The notes: generated by a model from the letters alone, not told the origin. A DNA stretch of 64,000 nucleotides from Pseudomonas sp. W4I3 (GCF_030816195.1 NZ_JAUSXS010000001.1:1573501-1637500); one strand, 5' to 3'; positions 34,781 through 45,046 are shown, counted from the stretch's first letter. A program made the numbers and translations.

Positions 34781-34808
34781 AAGGCCGCTGAGCAATCAGC
34801 GGCCTTTT
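34781..34808 (+). terminator. Hairpin between kdgD and the semialdehyde dehydrogenase gene
   Basis: AAGGCCGCTGA (34781-34791) pairs with TCAGCGGCCTT (34796-34806) around a GCAA tetraloop, followed by TT. The short T-run suggests partial termination inside the operon. Confidence 0.65.
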
Positions 34809-34825
34809 GCGTCAGGAGAAGATTC

Positions 34826-36271
34826 GTGTCCCAAGCAAAGCGTTTCGAGAACTACATCAACGGCGAATGGGTAACCGGCGCTGACTACTGCAGCAATATC
34901 AATCCGTCGGACCTTTCCGATGTGATTGGCGAATACGCCAAGGCAGACGTCGCCCAAGTCAACGCCGCTATCGAGGCCGCACGTGCCGCCTTCCCGGCCT
35001 GGTCTACCTCCGGTATCCAGGCGCGTCACGATGCGTTGGATAAAGTCGGCAGCGAAATCCTCGCCCGCCGCGAAGAGCTCGGTACCCTGCTGGCCCGGGA
35101 AGAGGGCAAGACCCTGCCCGAAGCCATCGGCGAAGTGACCCGCGCCGGTAACATCTTCAAGTTCTTCGCTGGCGAATGCCTGCGCCTGTCTGGCGACTAC
35201 GTGCCGTCGGTGCGTCCGGGCGTCAACGTGGAAGTCACCCGTGAAGCCCTCGGCGTGGTTGGCTTGATCACCCCCTGGAACTTCCCGATCGCCATCCCGG
35301 CCTGGAAAATTGCCCCGGCCCTGGCCTATGGCAACTGTGTGGTGATCAAGCCGGCCGAACTGGTACCCGGCTGTGCCTGGGCCCTGGCTGAAATCATCTC
35401 CCGCGCCGGTTTCCCGGCCGGGGTGTTCAACTTGGTGATGGGCAGCGGCCACGTCGTCGGCGATGTGTTGGTCAACAGCCCCAAAGTCGACGGCATCAGC
35501 TTCACCGGCTCGGTGGGCGTGGGCCGTCAGATCGCGGTCAGTTGCGTGTCGCGCCAGGCCAAGGTGCAGTTGGAAATGGGCGGCAAGAACCCGCAGATCA
35601 TTCTCGACGACGCCGACCTCAAGCAAGCCGTCGAGCTGTCGGTACAGAGCGCGTTCTACTCCACCGGCCAGCGTTGCACCGCGTCGAGCCGCCTGATCGT
35701 TACTGCCGGCATCCACGACCAGTTCGTCGCGGCCATGGCCGAGCGCATGAAGTCCATCAAGGTCGGCCACGCACTCACCAGCGGCACCGACATTGGCCCG
35801 GTGGTTTCCCAGGCCCAGTTGGACCAGGACATGAAGTACATCGACATCGGCCAAAGCGAAGGTGCGCGGCTGGTCAGCGGTGGCGGTCTGGTGACCTGCG
35901 ACACCGAAGGCTACTACCTGGCACCGACGCTGTTTGCCGACAGCGAAGCCGCCATGCGCATCAGCCGTGAAGAGATCTTCGGCCCGGTGGCCAACGTGGT
36001 GCGCGTGGCCGACTACGAGGCAGCGCTGGCCATGGCCAACGACACCGAGTTCGGCCTGTCGGCAGGTATCGCCACCACGTCGTTGAAGTACGCCAACCAC
36101 TTCAAGCGTCACTCCCAGGCCGGGATGGTCATGGTCAACCTGCCGACCGCCGGCGTGGACTACCACGTTCCGTTCGGTGGCCGTAAGGGTTCATCCTACG
36201 GTTCGCGTGAGCAGGGTCGCTATGCGCAAGAGTTCTACACCGTGGTGAAAACCAGCTACATCGGTTCGTAA
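34826..36271 (+). CDS. 2-oxoglutarate semialdehyde (2,5-dioxovalerate) dehydrogenase
   Basis: 481-residue NAD(P)-dependent aldehyde dehydrogenase. Cofactor and active-site motifs: LITPWNFPIAIPAWKIAPAL, FTGSVGVGRQ, general-base Glu in LEMGGKNPQI, and nucleophile Cys in GQRCTASSRLIV. It oxidises the kdgD product to 2-oxoglutarate, which enters the TCA cycle. It starts with GTG at 34826 behind CAGGAG. The product name rests on its position after kdgD as well as on sequence. Confidence 0.9.
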   Translation: MSQAKRFENYINGEWVTGADYCSNINPSDLSDVIGEYAKADVAQVNAAIEAARAAFPAWSTSGIQARHDALDKVGSEILARREELGTLLAREEGKTLPEAIGEVTRAGNIFKFFAGECLRLSGDYVPSVRPGVNVEVTREALGVVGLITPWNFPIAIPAWKIAPALAYGNCVVIKPAELVPGCAWALAEIISRAGFPAGVFNLVMGSGHVVGDVLVNSPKVDGISFTGSVGVGRQIAVSCVSRQAKVQLEMGGKNPQIILDDADLKQAVELSVQSAFYSTGQRCTASSRLIVTAGIHDQFVAAMAERMKSIKVGHALTSGTDIGPVVSQAQLDQDMKYIDIGQSEGARLVSGGGLVTCDTEGYYLAPTLFADSEAAMRISREEIFGPVANVVRVADYEAALAMANDTEFGLSAGIATTSLKYANHFKRHSQAGMVMVNLPTAGVDYHVPFGGRKGSSYGSREQGRYAQEFYTVVKTSYIGS

Positions 36272-36273
36272 CC

Positions 36274-36373
36274 TGTAGGAGCGAGCTTGCTCGCGAAAAA
36301 CTCAAGGACACCGCGTGCACCCTGAATGCCTGCGTATTCGTTGAGGCTTTTCGCGAGCAAGCTCGCTCCTACA
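36274..36373. repeat. REPIN, TAGGAGCGAGC family, inside the diacid operon
   Basis: Inverted units at about 36274-36297 and 36350-36373, with centre CTCAAGGACACCGCG as in the copy at 32352. It separates the dehydrogenase from the transporter gene. Confidence 0.88.
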
Positions 36374-36412
36374 AGGGGCAGCATCAAGCAACACACAACT
36401 ATTACCCGCAAA

Positions 36413-36420
36413 AAAAATAA
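36413..36420 (+). promoter_or_regulatory. Possible Crc/Hfq motif before the transporter gene
   Basis: AAAAATAA, within an A-rich run (36410-36420), fits AAnAAnAA and lies just before the GGGAG ribosome site of the transporter gene, a usual place for Crc-mediated translational repression. Confidence 0.4.
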
Positions 36421-36439
36421 TTAGTGGGAGTACTTCTAC

Positions 36440-37804
36440 ATGCAAGCGACCAAGCCGACCCACGTCCGCTATTTGATCCTGCTCATGCTGTTCCTGGTGA
36501 CCACGATCAACTACGCCGACCGTGCCACTATCGCCATCGCCGGCTCCAGCCTGCAAAAAGACCTCGGCATCGACGCGGTCACCCTTGGTTATATCTTCTC
36601 TGCATTCGGTTGGGCCTACGTCGCCGGTCAAATTCCCGGTGGCTGGCTGCTCGACCGATTCGGCTCGAAAAAAGTCTATGCCCTGAGCATCTTCACCTGG
36701 TCACTGTTCACCGTGCTGCAAGGCTATGTCGGTGAGTTCGGCGTCTCCACCGCAGTCGTCGCGCTGTTCATGCTGCGCTTTCTGGTGGGCTTGGCCGAAG
36801 CGCCTTCGTTCCCGGGCAATGCGCGCATCGTGGCGGCGTGGTTCCCCACGGCTGAACGCGGCACGGCATCGGCGATCTTCAACTCTGCGCAATACTTCGC
36901 CACCGTGCTGTTTGCACCGTTGATGGGCTGGATCGTCTACAGCTTCGGCTGGCAGCACGTGTTTATCGTGATGGGCGCAATTGGCATCGTCTTCTCGCTG
37001 GTCTGGCTGAAAGTTATCCACAGCCCGCGCCAGCATCCGATGATTAACGAGGCCGAGTTCAATCACATCGCCGCCAATGGCGCGATGGTCGACATGGACC
37101 AGGACAAAGGCAAAGGTAAGAAAACCGACGGACCGAAGTGGGATTACATTCGGCAGTTGCTGACCAATCGCATGATGCTCGGCGTTTACCTGGGCCAGTA
37201 CTGCATCAACGGCATCACGTATTTCTTCCTGACGTGGTTCCCGGTGTACCTGGTGCAGGACCGTGGCATGACCATCCTCAAGGCCGGTTTCATCGCTTCG
37301 CTGCCGGCGATCTGCGGGTTTATCGGCGGTGTGCTCGGCGGGGTGATTTCCGACTACCTGCTGCGCAAGGGCCACTCCCTGACCTTCGCTCGCAAGGCGC
37401 CGATCATTGCCGGTCTGTTGGTCTCCAGCAGTATCATTGCGTGTAACTACGTGGACGTTGAGTGGATGGTGGTGGGCTTCATGGCTTTGGCCTTCTTCGG
37501 CAAAGGCGTTGGCGCACTCGGTTGGGCGGTGGTTTCCGACACCTCGCCGAAACAGATCGCCGGCCTCAGTGGTGGCTTGTTCAATACCTTCGGTAACCTG
37601 GCCTCCATCACCACGCCGATTGTGATTGGCTACATCATCAGCACCACCGGCTCGTTCAAATGGGCCCTGGTGTTCGTGGGTGCCAACGCGTTGGTGGCGG
37701 TGTTCAGCTACCTGGTCATTGTCGGCCCGATCAAGCGCGTGGTGCTCAAGGAGCCGCCAAGCAAAGGGCCTGAGTTGACCAACCTTTCCCAAGCGCATTC
37801 TTGA
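36440..37804 (+). CDS. gudP: MFS transporter, glucarate/galactarate (GudP-like)
   Basis: 454-residue major facilitator of the anion:cation symporter (ACS) family, twelve helices. Diagnostic pieces: [20 protein letters not shown], the loop-2 motif [40 protein letters not shown] and [20 protein letters not shown]. It closely follows the GudP pattern and lies between the enzymes of diacid breakdown, so glucarate and galactarate are the likely substrates. Confidence 0.9.
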   Translation: MQATKPTHVRYLILLMLFLVTTINYADRATIAIAGSSLQKDLGIDAVTLGYIFSAFGWAYVAGQIPGGWLLDRFGSKKVYALSIFTWSLFTVLQGYVGEFGVSTAVVALFMLRFLVGLAEAPSFPGNARIVAAWFPTAERGTASAIFNSAQYFATVLFAPLMGWIVYSFGWQHVFIVMGAIGIVFSLVWLKVIHSPRQHPMINEAEFNHIAANGAMVDMDQDKGKGKKTDGPKWDYIRQLLTNRMMLGVYLGQYCINGITYFFLTWFPVYLVQDRGMTILKAGFIASLPAICGFIGGVLGGVISDYLLRKGHSLTFARKAPIIAGLLVSSSIIACNYVDVEWMVVGFMALAFFGKGVGALGWAVVSDTSPKQIAGLSGGLFNTFGNLASITTPIVIGYIISTTGSFKWALVFVGANALVAVFSYLVIVGPIKRVVLKEPPSKGPELTNLSQAHS

Positions 37805-37814
37805 GGTTCGTGTG

Positions 37815-39368
37815 ATGCAGTTGATTGAACATGCCGACTCGCCGCGCTCGATTCGTTTGCACGAGCGCGACAATGTGGTGATCGTGGTGAATGATCAGGG
37901 CGTACCGGCCGGGACCGAATTCCCGGACGGCCTGGTCACGGTGGATTTCATCCCCCAGAGCCACAAGGTGACCCTGGAAGATATCCCCGAAGGCGGCCAG
38001 ATCATTCGCTACGGCCAGACGATTGGCTACGCGCTGGCGCCGATCCCGCGTGGCAGCTGGGTGCAGGAAGACCAACTGCGCATGCCCACCGCGCCGCCGC
38101 TGGACAGCCTTCCGTTGTCTACCGAGGTGCCTGAAACCCAGGCGCCGCTGGAGGGGTTTACCTTCGAGGGTTACCGCAACGCCGACGGCACCGTGGGCAC
38201 GCGCAATATCCTGGGTATCACCACCACGGTGCAGTGCGTGACCGGCGTGCTGGACCATGCCGTCAAGCGCATCAAGGACGAGTTGCTGCCCAAGTACCCC
38301 CACGTCGATGACGTGGTGGCGCTGACCCATAGCTACGGCTGCGGCGTGGCGATCACGGCGACCGATGCCTACATCCCGATCCGTACCGTGCGCAACCTGG
38401 CGCGCAACCCGAACCTGGGCGGCGAAGCCCTGGTGATCAGCCTGGGCTGCGAGAAATTGCAGGCCGGGCAGGTGATGCACGACAACGACAGCTCCGTCGA
38501 CCTGAGCGAGCCCTGGCTGTATCGGTTGCAGGATTCCAGCCACGGCTTTACCGAGATGATCGAACAGATCATGGCGCTGGCCGAGGTGCGCTTGAAAAAG
38601 CTCGACCAGCGCCGCCGCGAAACGGTGCCGGCGTCCGAGCTGATCCTGGGCATGCAATGCGGTGGCAGTGATGCGTTTTCCGGCATCACCGCCAACCCGG
38701 CGCTGGGTTACGCGTCAGACCTGTTGCTGCGGGCCGGGTCGACGGTGATGTTTTCCGAAGTGACCGAAGTCCGGGACGCGATTTACCTGCTGACGTCTCG
38801 GGCTGAGAGCAAGGAAGTGGCTCAGGAACTGGTCAGGGAGATGGACTGGTACGACCGTTACCTGGCCAAGGGCGAGGCGGATCGCAGTGCCAATACCACG
38901 CCGGGCAACAAGAAGGGCGGGCTGTCGAATATCGTCGAGAAGTCGTTGGGCTCTATCGTCAAATCCGGCAGCAGCGCGATCAACGGTGTGCTCGGCCCCG
39001 GCGAGCGCTTCAAGGGCAAGGGCCTGATTTTTTGCGCAACCCCGGCCAGTGACTTCGTGTGCGGCACCTTGCAACTGGCGGCGGGCATGAACCTGCACGT
39101 GTTCACCACTGGACGTGGCACGCCTTACGGCCTGGCGATGGCGCCGGTGGTGAAGGTGTCGACGCGCACTGAGCTGGCGCAGCGCTGGCCGGACCTGATC
39201 GATATCGACGCCGGGCGCATCGCCACCGGGCGCGCGAGCATCGAGGAACTGGGCTGGGAGCTGTTTCACTTCTATCTGGATGTGGCGAGCGGCAAGAAGC
39301 AGACGTGGGCGGAGCGGCACAAGCTGCACAACGACATCACCCTGTTCAACCCGGCGCCGATTACCTGA
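37815..39368 (+). CDS. garD: Galactarate dehydratase
   Basis: 517-residue UxaA/GarD-family enzyme that dehydrates galactarate to 5-dehydro-4-deoxyglucarate, feeding kdgD. An N-terminal SAF-like domain (residues 1-95; [20 protein letters not shown]) precedes the catalytic part with [48 protein letters not shown] and [23 protein letters not shown] 37815 is used; a GTG one codon earlier also exists. No glucarate dehydratase (gudD) is present here, so it must lie elsewhere if glucarate is used. Confidence 0.94.
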   Translation: MQLIEHADSPRSIRLHERDNVVIVVNDQGVPAGTEFPDGLVTVDFIPQSHKVTLEDIPEGGQIIRYGQTIGYALAPIPRGSWVQEDQLRMPTAPPLDSLPLSTEVPETQAPLEGFTFEGYRNADGTVGTRNILGITTTVQCVTGVLDHAVKRIKDELLPKYPHVDDVVALTHSYGCGVAITATDAYIPIRTVRNLARNPNLGGEALVISLGCEKLQAGQVMHDNDSSVDLSEPWLYRLQDSSHGFTEMIEQIMALAEVRLKKLDQRRRETVPASELILGMQCGGSDAFSGITANPALGYASDLLLRAGSTVMFSEVTEVRDAIYLLTSRAESKEVAQELVREMDWYDRYLAKGEADRSANTTPGNKKGGLSNIVEKSLGSIVKSGSSAINGVLGPGERFKGKGLIFCATPASDFVCGTLQLAAGMNLHVFTTGRGTPYGLAMAPVVKVSTRTELAQRWPDLIDIDAGRIATGRASIEELGWELFHFYLDVASGKKQTWAERHKLHNDITLFNPAPIT

Positions 39369-39384
39369 GACCGGGTCGTCTGCA

Positions 39385-39466
39385 TCGGGGGCAAGCCCCC
39401 TCCCACATTTTGACCGCGTTCAGCCTGCAGGAATGCGGTCAAGTGTGGGAGGGGGCTTGCCCCCGA
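39385..39466. repeat. REPIN, GGGGGC family
   Basis: Units at about 39385-39410 and 39443-39466, in the same orientation as the 25169 copy, between garD and the AEC carrier gene. Confidence 0.85.
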
Positions 39467-39544
39467 TAGCGGTCTATCAGGCACCCTCGAGCTGTATGGC
39501 TTATCATTAGCCCACTCACGACGCTCACCAAGGTTCCCCCCGGC

Positions 39545-40486
39545 ATGCTGGCAATTTTCCTCACCACGCTCACCATCACCGCGCCGGTGTTCGCCATGCT
39601 GTTTCTCGGTGTGCTGCTCAAGCGCATCAACTGGATCAACGACAACTTTATCCACACCGCTTCGTCCCTGGTGTTCAACGTCACCATGCCCGCGCTGCTG
39701 TTTCTCGGCATCCTGCATGCCGACCTGCATTCAGCGCTCAAACCCGGTTTGCTGATCTACTTTGCCCTGGCCACATTGGTGAGCTTTGCCATGGCGTGGG
39801 GCTGGGCGATTCTGCGCTGCAAGCGCGAAGACCGGGGGATCTATACCCAGGGCGCGTTTCGTGGCAACAACGGGGTGATCGGCCTGGCGCTGGCTGCCAG
39901 CATGTACGGCGACTACGGCATTTCCCTCGGTGCGATCCTCGCGGCGTTGGTGATCCTGTTCTACAACACCTTGTCGACCATCGTGCTGGCGGTGTACAGC
40001 CCGGTGATCAAATCCGACCCGTGGAGCATCTTCAAGAGTGTGGTGGCCAACCCGCTGATCATCAGCGTGATCGTCGCTGCGCCGTTTGCCTATTTCCAGA
40101 TTGGCCTGCCGGGCTGGCTGGAAAAATCCATGCAGTATCTGGCGGACACCACCTTACCCTTGGCGCTGATCTGCATTGGCGGCACCTTGTCCCTGGCGGC
40201 GCTGCGCAAGAGCGGAAAAATGGCCTTGAGCGCCAGCCTGATGAAGATGGTCTGGCTGCCGGTGATCGCCACCTTGGGCGCATGGCTGCTGGGGTTCCGT
40301 GGGCCGGAGCTGGGCATTCTGTTTCTGTACTTCGGCGCGCCGACGGCCGCGGCAAGCTTCGTGATGGCCAGGGCGGCCGAGGGCAATCATGAACTGGCGG
40401 CGGCGATTATCGTGATCACCACGCTGATGGCGGCGGTGACCACGAATATCGGCATCTTCGTGTTGCAGGCGGGTGGCTGGATCTAA
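39545..40486 (+). CDS. AEC-family transporter
   Basis: 313-residue membrane protein with about ten helices of the auxin-efflux-carrier family. The family motifs GAFRGNNGVIGLALAASMYG near the middle of the first half and ICIGGTLSLAALRK and GAPTAAASFVMARAAEG in the second half are clear. Bacterial members move dicarboxylates such as malate or malonate, but the substrate here cannot be told. It converges with the antiporter gene, only 16 bases away. Confidence 0.85.
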   Translation: MLAIFLTTLTITAPVFAMLFLGVLLKRINWINDNFIHTASSLVFNVTMPALLFLGILHADLHSALKPGLLIYFALATLVSFAMAWGWAILRCKREDRGIYTQGAFRGNNGVIGLALAASMYGDYGISLGAILAALVILFYNTLSTIVLAVYSPVIKSDPWSIFKSVVANPLIISVIVAAPFAYFQIGLPGWLEKSMQYLADTTLPLALICIGGTLSLAALRKSGKMALSASLMKMVWLPVIATLGAWLLGFRGPELGILFLYFGAPTAAASFVMARAAEGNHELAAAIIVITTLMAAVTTNIGIFVLQAGGWI

Positions 40487-40502
40487 GCTTTTTCCTGATC
40501 GG

Positions 40503-41597
40503 TCATTGCGACTCCCTCTTGTGTTGGCGGTGCCACGCGCGCAGCGACGTGAACAGCAGCACCACCACTAACGCTGGCAGGACGTAAAACAGCATCAGTT
40601 GTTCCAGCCTGGCGGCCAGGGGCATGCCAGTGGTAAACGCCATCACATGCAGGCCGTACGCCAGGTAGAGCCCCAGCAACACCAGGCCTTCGACGCGCGT
40701 GACGCGGTAGCCGGTATAGAACACGGGCAGGCACAGGACAATGGCGCCGAGCATGACCGGTAGGTCGAAGTCCAGGGCGTTGGGTGAGACCGACAGCGGC
40801 GATGGCGCTACCAGTGCGGTAAAGCCCAGCACGCCAAGCAGGTTGAACAGGTTGCTGCCGATCACATTGCCCACGGCAATTTCCCGCTCGCCGCGCAAGG
40901 CGGCAATCAGCGAGGTCGCCAGGCAGGGCAGCGAGGTGCCGACGCCGATCAGCGTCAGGCCGATGATGCGCTCCGACAAGCCCAGATCGCTCGCCACCTC
41001 CACGGCCGCACCCAGCAGCAAGTGCCCGGCCAGCACCAGCACCAGCAATCCGCCCAGCATCAACAGCACGCTGCTCAGCCAGGGCGCCCGGGTCACGGTG
41101 GCGAGGGTGCGAGGACGACGGGAGTGGCGCGTCTGGTAGTGCAGCACGCCGAGGTAGGCCAGCAGTGCAACCAGCAGCATCAGCCCGTCGAACGGCGTCA
41201 GTGCCTCATTGGCCGCCAGGACGAACACCAACAGGCCGGCGACGATCATGACCGGGATGTCCAGGCGCACCAGTTGCCGTGACACCCGTAACGGAATGAT
41301 CAGCGCGGACAAACCCAGGGTGACGAGGATATTGAAGATGCTGCTGCCGATCACGCTGCCCACGGCAATGTCGGTGTTGCCGGCCAGGGTGGCCTGCAGG
41401 CTGACGGCCATCTGCGGTGCGCTGCTGCCGAAGGCCACGATGCTCAGGCCGATGATCAGCGGTCGCACCTTGAGGCTGGCGGCCAGGCGCACCGCAGCCC
41501 GTACCAGCACTTCAGCGCCGACGATCAACAGCAGTAGGCCGCTGACCAGTTCCAGCAGGCTCCACGGCGAGAGGGCGTTCAATCCAAAAATGCTCAA
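40503..41597 (-). CDS. CaCA-type sodium/calcium antiporter homologue with altered ion-binding motifs
   Basis: 364 residues, ten or eleven membrane helices, two homologous halves as in the YrbG/NCX family. The two alpha-repeats read FGSSAPQMAVSLQATLAG and VGTSLPCLATSLIAALRG. In the family the residue after Pro is a Glu that binds Ca2+; here it is Gln in the first and Cys in the second. The rest of the fold is intact (NVIGSNLFNLLGVLGFTALV). It may carry another ion or be calcium-independent. It follows the short rlpA-like gene by 11 bases and is probably co-transcribed. Confidence 0.82.
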   Translation of the reverse strand: MSIFGLNALSPWSLLELVSGLLLLIVGAEVLVRAAVRLAASLKVRPLIIGLSIVAFGSSAPQMAVSLQATLAGNTDIAVGSVIGSSIFNILVTLGLSALIIPLRVSRQLVRLDIPVMIVAGLLVFVLAANEALTPFDGLMLLVALLAYLGVLHYQTRHSRRPRTLATVTRAPWLSSVLLMLGGLLVLVLAGHLLLGAAVEVASDLGLSERIIGLTLIGVGTSLPCLATSLIAALRGEREIAVGNVIGSNLFNLLGVLGFTALVAPSPLSVSPNALDFDLPVMLGAIVLCLPVFYTGYRVTRVEGLVLLGLYLAYGLHVMAFTTGMPLAARLEQLMLFYVLPALVVVLLFTSLRAWHRQHKRESQ

Positions 41598-41608
41598 GGC
41601 GGCCTCTA

Positions 41609-41980
41609 TCAGTTGTTCAGGGCTTGCACCCGCACCCGCGCGGTGCCGCTGCCCAGCATACGCAATTGCTCGGCGGCTTTGCGGGAAAGGTCGATCAGTC
41701 GCCCACGGGTATGCGGGCCGCGATCATTGATACGCACTACGACAGATCGGTTGTTGTCGAGATTGGTGACCTTGACCTGGGTGCCGAAGGGCAGGCGCCG
41801 ATGGGCGGCGGTCAGGGCGCTCTGGTTGAAGGCTTCACCGCTGGCGGTTCTTTTGCCATGGTGTTTGGCACCGTAATAGGAAGCGGTGCCGGTTTCGTCG
41901 TAGCCGTTGGGGTCGATGACGCCGCTGGCACAACCGGTCAGCAGGGAGAACAGGGCCAGAAGGCCGAGTAGACGCTTCAT
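41609..41980 (-). CDS. Short RlpA-like lipoprotein (double-psi beta-barrel)
   Basis: 123-residue outer-membrane lipoprotein: lipobox LTGC at residue 18, then one double-psi beta-barrel domain with TASYYGAKHHGKRTASGEAF, VRINDRGPHTRGRLIDLS (Asp typical of the domain) and RKAAEQLRMLGSGTARVRV. Full RlpA, a septal transglycosylase for denuded glycan strands, is longer and ends in a SPOR domain; that domain is missing here, so septal targeting is unlikely. Confidence 0.85.
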   Translation of the reverse strand: MKRLLGLLALFSLLTGCASGVIDPNGYDETGTASYYGAKHHGKRTASGEAFNQSALTAAHRRLPFGTQVKVTNLDNNRSVVVRINDRGPHTRGRLIDLSRKAAEQLRMLGSGTARVRVQALNN

Positions 41981-42000
41981 TGATCAAGGTACCCATAACA

Positions 42001-42090
42001 AATGTGGGAGGGGGCTTGCTCCCGATAGCGGTGAGCCAGTCACTGATGTGTTGACTGAATCACCGCTATCGGGAGCAAGCCCCCTCCCAC
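42001..42090. repeat. REPIN with 31-bp perfect arms, GGGGGC family
   Basis: Positions 42004-42034 and 42060-42090 are exact inverted copies over 31 bases, separated by 25 bases. The unit carries GCTTGCTCCC rather than GCTTGCCCCC. It lies between gatB and the rlpA-like gene. Confidence 0.9.
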
Positions 42091-42138
42091 AGGGTGGCCG
42101 GGTCGAGCATGAAATCCCGTCCGGCCCGTTCATCGTTG

Positions 42139-43584
42139 TCAGCCTTCGAGCTTGCTTTTGAGCAGTTCATTGACTTGTTGCGGGTTGGCTTTGCCCTTGG
42201 AGGCTTTCATCGCCTGGCCAACAAAGAAGCCGAACATCTTGCCGCGCTTGGCTTCGTCAGCGGCGCGATATTGTTCGACCTGCTCGGCGTTCGCCGCGAG
42301 CATTTCATCGAGCACGGCGGAAATGGCGCCGCTGTCGGTGACTTGCTTGAGGCCGCGCTTCTCGATGATCTCATCGGCGCTGCCTTCACCGGCGGACATC
42401 GCTTCGAACACCGTCTTGGCGATTTTGCCGGAGATGGTGTTGTCCTTGATGCGCAGCAACATGCCGCCCAGTTGTTCGGCGCTCACCGGTGCTTCGTCGA
42501 TTTCCAGGCCTTGCTTGTTCAACAGGCTGCCCAGCTCGACCATGACCCAGTTCGCCGCCAGTTTGGCGTCGCCGGCAATGCTCACGACCTTTTCGAAGTA
42601 GTTGGCTTGCTCGCGGCTGGACGCCAATACGCTGGCATCGTAGACCGACAGGCCGAACTGCTCCTGGAACCGTTCGCGTTTTTGCTGCGGCAACTCTGGC
42701 AGGGTGGCGCGGATATCGTTGAGGAACGAATCTTCCAGCACCACGGGCAGCAGGTCCGGATCGGGGAAGTAACGGTAGTCGTTGGCTTCCTCCTTGCTGC
42801 GCATGGCGCGGGTCTCGTCTTTGTTCGGGTCGTACAGGCGCGTTTGCTGGATCACCTTGCCGCCGTCTTCGATCAGTTCGATCTGGCGACGGACTTCGCT
42901 GTTGATCGCCTTCTCGATGAAACGGAACGAGTTGACGTTCTTGATCTCGCAGCGGGTGCCGTACTCGGCCTGGCCCTTGGGACGGATCGACACGTTGCAG
43001 TCGCAACGCAGCGAGCCTTCGGCCATGTTGCCGTCGCAGATGCCCAGGTAGCGGACCAGCGCGTGGATGGTCTTGACGTAGGCCACGGCTTCCTTGGCAC
43101 TGCGCATGTCCGGCTCGGACACGATCTCCAGCAAGGGCGTACCGGCCCGGTTCAGGTCGATACCGGTGGCGCCGGGGAATTCTTCGTGCAGGCTCTTGCC
43201 GGCGTCTTCTTCAAGGTGCGCACGGGTTACACCGACGCGCTTGATGGTGCCGTCTTCCAGGGGAATGTCCAGGTGGCCCTTGCCGACGATCGGCAGTTCC
43301 ATCTGGCTGATCTGGTAGCCCTTGGGCAGGTCCGGGTAGAAGTAGTTCTTGCGCGCGAACACGTTGTGCTGGCCGATTTCGGCGTCGATCGCCAGGCCGA
43401 ACATCACCGCCATGCGCACCGCTTCCTGGTTCAGCACCGGCAGCACGCCGGGCATGCCCAGGTCGACCAGGCTGGCCTGGGTGTTGGGCTCGGAGCCGAA
43501 CGTGGTGGCACTACCGGAGAAAATCTTCGATTGGGTGGCGAGCTGGGTATGAATCTCCAGCCCGATCACAACTTCCCATTGCAT
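42139..43584 (-). CDS. gatB: Aspartyl/glutamyl-tRNA amidotransferase subunit B
   Basis: 481-residue subunit that binds and activates Glu-tRNA(Gln) or Asp-tRNA(Asn) for amidation. It starts [20 protein letters not shown] and has [52 protein letters not shown] and a C-terminal YqeY-like tail ([15 protein letters not shown]). It follows gatA by 10 bases in the gatCAB operon, which supplies Asn-tRNA or Gln-tRNA where the direct synthetase is absent. Confidence 0.98.
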   Translation of the reverse strand: MQWEVVIGLEIHTQLATQSKIFSGSATTFGSEPNTQASLVDLGMPGVLPVLNQEAVRMAVMFGLAIDAEIGQHNVFARKNYFYPDLPKGYQISQMELPIVGKGHLDIPLEDGTIKRVGVTRAHLEEDAGKSLHEEFPGATGIDLNRAGTPLLEIVSEPDMRSAKEAVAYVKTIHALVRYLGICDGNMAEGSLRCDCNVSIRPKGQAEYGTRCEIKNVNSFRFIEKAINSEVRRQIELIEDGGKVIQQTRLYDPNKDETRAMRSKEEANDYRYFPDPDLLPVVLEDSFLNDIRATLPELPQQKRERFQEQFGLSVYDASVLASSREQANYFEKVVSIAGDAKLAANWVMVELGSLLNKQGLEIDEAPVSAEQLGGMLLRIKDNTISGKIAKTVFEAMSAGEGSADEIIEKRGLKQVTDSGAISAVLDEMLAANAEQVEQYRAADEAKRGKMFGFFVGQAMKASKGKANPQQVNELLKSKLEG

Positions 43585-43594
43585 AGTGTTCTCC

Positions 43595-45046
43595 TCAGAA
43601 GCCGGTAGGGGTGCGGGTGTGCCAGTCGGTGTTCAACTGGTACTGGTGCGCCACATTGAGCAGGCGGCCTTCCTGGAAATACGGGGCGAGCAGTTGCACG
43701 CCAACCGGCAGGCCATCGACGAAACCGGCGGGCATGGACAATCCCGGCAAGCCCGCGAGGTTGGCGGTGATGGTGTAGAGGTCTTCCAGGTACTCGGCGA
43801 TTGGGTCGCCGGTCTTGGCGCCGATCTTCCAGGCCGGGTTCGGCGTGGTTGGGCCGAGGATCACGTCGACTTCTTCGAAGGCAGCCATGAAGTCGTTCTT
43901 GATCAGGCGACGGATCTTCTGCGCCTTGAGGTAGTACGCGTCGTAATAGCCGGCTGACAGGGCATAGGCACCGACCATGATCCGGCGCTGTACTTCCGGG
44001 CCGAAGCCTTCGCCACGGGAGCGCTTGTACAGGTCGGTGAGGTCTTTCGGGTTTTCGCAGCGATAGCCGAAGCGCACGCCGTCGAACCGCGACAGGTTGG
44101 AGGAGGCTTCGGCCGGGGCGATCACGTAGTAGGCAGGGATCGCGTGCTGGTTGTTCGGCAGGCTGATTTCCTTGATCACCGCACCGAGCTTTTCAAGCTC
44201 CTTGATGCTGTTGTGCACCAACTCGGCGATCCGCGGGTCGAGGCCTGCGCTGAAGTATTCCTTGGGTACGCCGATGCGCAGGCCCTTGAGCGAAGTATTC
44301 AGGCTGGCGCTGTAGTCCGGCACCGGCTCATCGATGCTGGTGGAGTCCTGTTTATCGAAGCCGGCCATACCTTGTAACAATATTGCGCAGTCTTCAGCCG
44401 TGCGCGCCAGCGGGCCGCCCTGATCGAGGCTCGAGGCGTAGGCAATCATGCCCCAACGGGAAACGCGACCGTAGGTCGGCTTCAAACCGGTGAGGTTGGT
44501 GAACGCGGCTGGTTGGCGGATCGAGCCGCCGGTGTCGGTGGCCGTGGCGGCCGGCAGGAAGCGCGCGGCAACGGCAGCGGCCGAACCACCGGACGAACCG
44601 CCCGGTACGTGGTCCAGGTTCCACGGGTTTTTCACGGCGCCGTAGTAGCTCGACTCGTTGGCCGAACCCATGGCGAACTCGTCCATGTTGGTCTTGCCCA
44701 GGGTCACGGCCCCGGCGGCGGCCAGCTTGGAGACCACGGTGGCGTCGTAGGGCGCCTTGAAGTTGTCGAGCATCTTCGAGCCGCAGCTGGTGCGAATGCC
44801 CTGGGTGCAGAACAGGTCTTTGTGGGCGATCGGGGCGCCGAGCAGGGCGCTGTTCTCACCGTTGGCGCGACGTACGTCGGCGGCCTTGGCCTGGCTCAGG
44901 GCCAGCTCCGGGGTGAGGCTGATGAAGCTGTTGACCTTCGGGTCCAGCTCGGCGATACGCGCCAGCAGGGTCGTGGTCAGCTCTTCGGAAGAAAACGTTT
45001 TGTCGGCGAGACCGCGGGCGATCTCGGCCAGAGTCATGTGATGCAT
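43595..45046 (-). CDS. gatA: Aspartyl/glutamyl-tRNA amidotransferase subunit A
   Basis: 483-residue amidase that releases ammonia from glutamine for GatB. The Ser-cisSer-Lys triad is visible: Lys in [16 protein letters not shown] and the two Ser in [16 protein letters not shown] and [16 protein letters not shown]. It starts [20 protein letters not shown]; the ATG at 45037 is an alternative start three codons in. It lies 16 bases downstream of gatC. Confidence 0.98.
   Translation of the reverse strand: MHHMTLAEIARGLADKTFSSEELTTTLLARIAELDPKVNSFISLTPELALSQAKAADVRRANGENSALLGAPIAHKDLFCTQGIRTSCGSKMLDNFKAPYDATVVSKLAAAGAVTLGKTNMDEFAMGSANESSYYGAVKNPWNLDHVPGGSSGGSAAAVAARFLPAATATDTGGSIRQPAAFTNLTGLKPTYGRVSRWGMIAYASSLDQGGPLARTAEDCAILLQGMAGFDKQDSTSIDEPVPDYSASLNTSLKGLRIGVPKEYFSAGLDPRIAELVHNSIKELEKLGAVIKEISLPNNQHAIPAYYVIAPAEASSNLSRFDGVRFGYRCENPKDLTDLYKRSRGEGFGPEVQRRIMVGAYALSAGYYDAYYLKAQKIRRLIKNDFMAAFEEVDVILGPTTPNPAWKIGAKTGDPIAEYLEDLYTITANLAGLPGLSMPAGFVDGLPVGVQLLAPYFQEGRLLNVAHQYQLNTDWHTRTPTGF

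Noticed and set aside
42094..43608. Long open frame opposite gatB (504 codons, plus strand)
   Set aside because: Antisense shadow of gatB; GC-biased third positions remove stops on the opposite strand.
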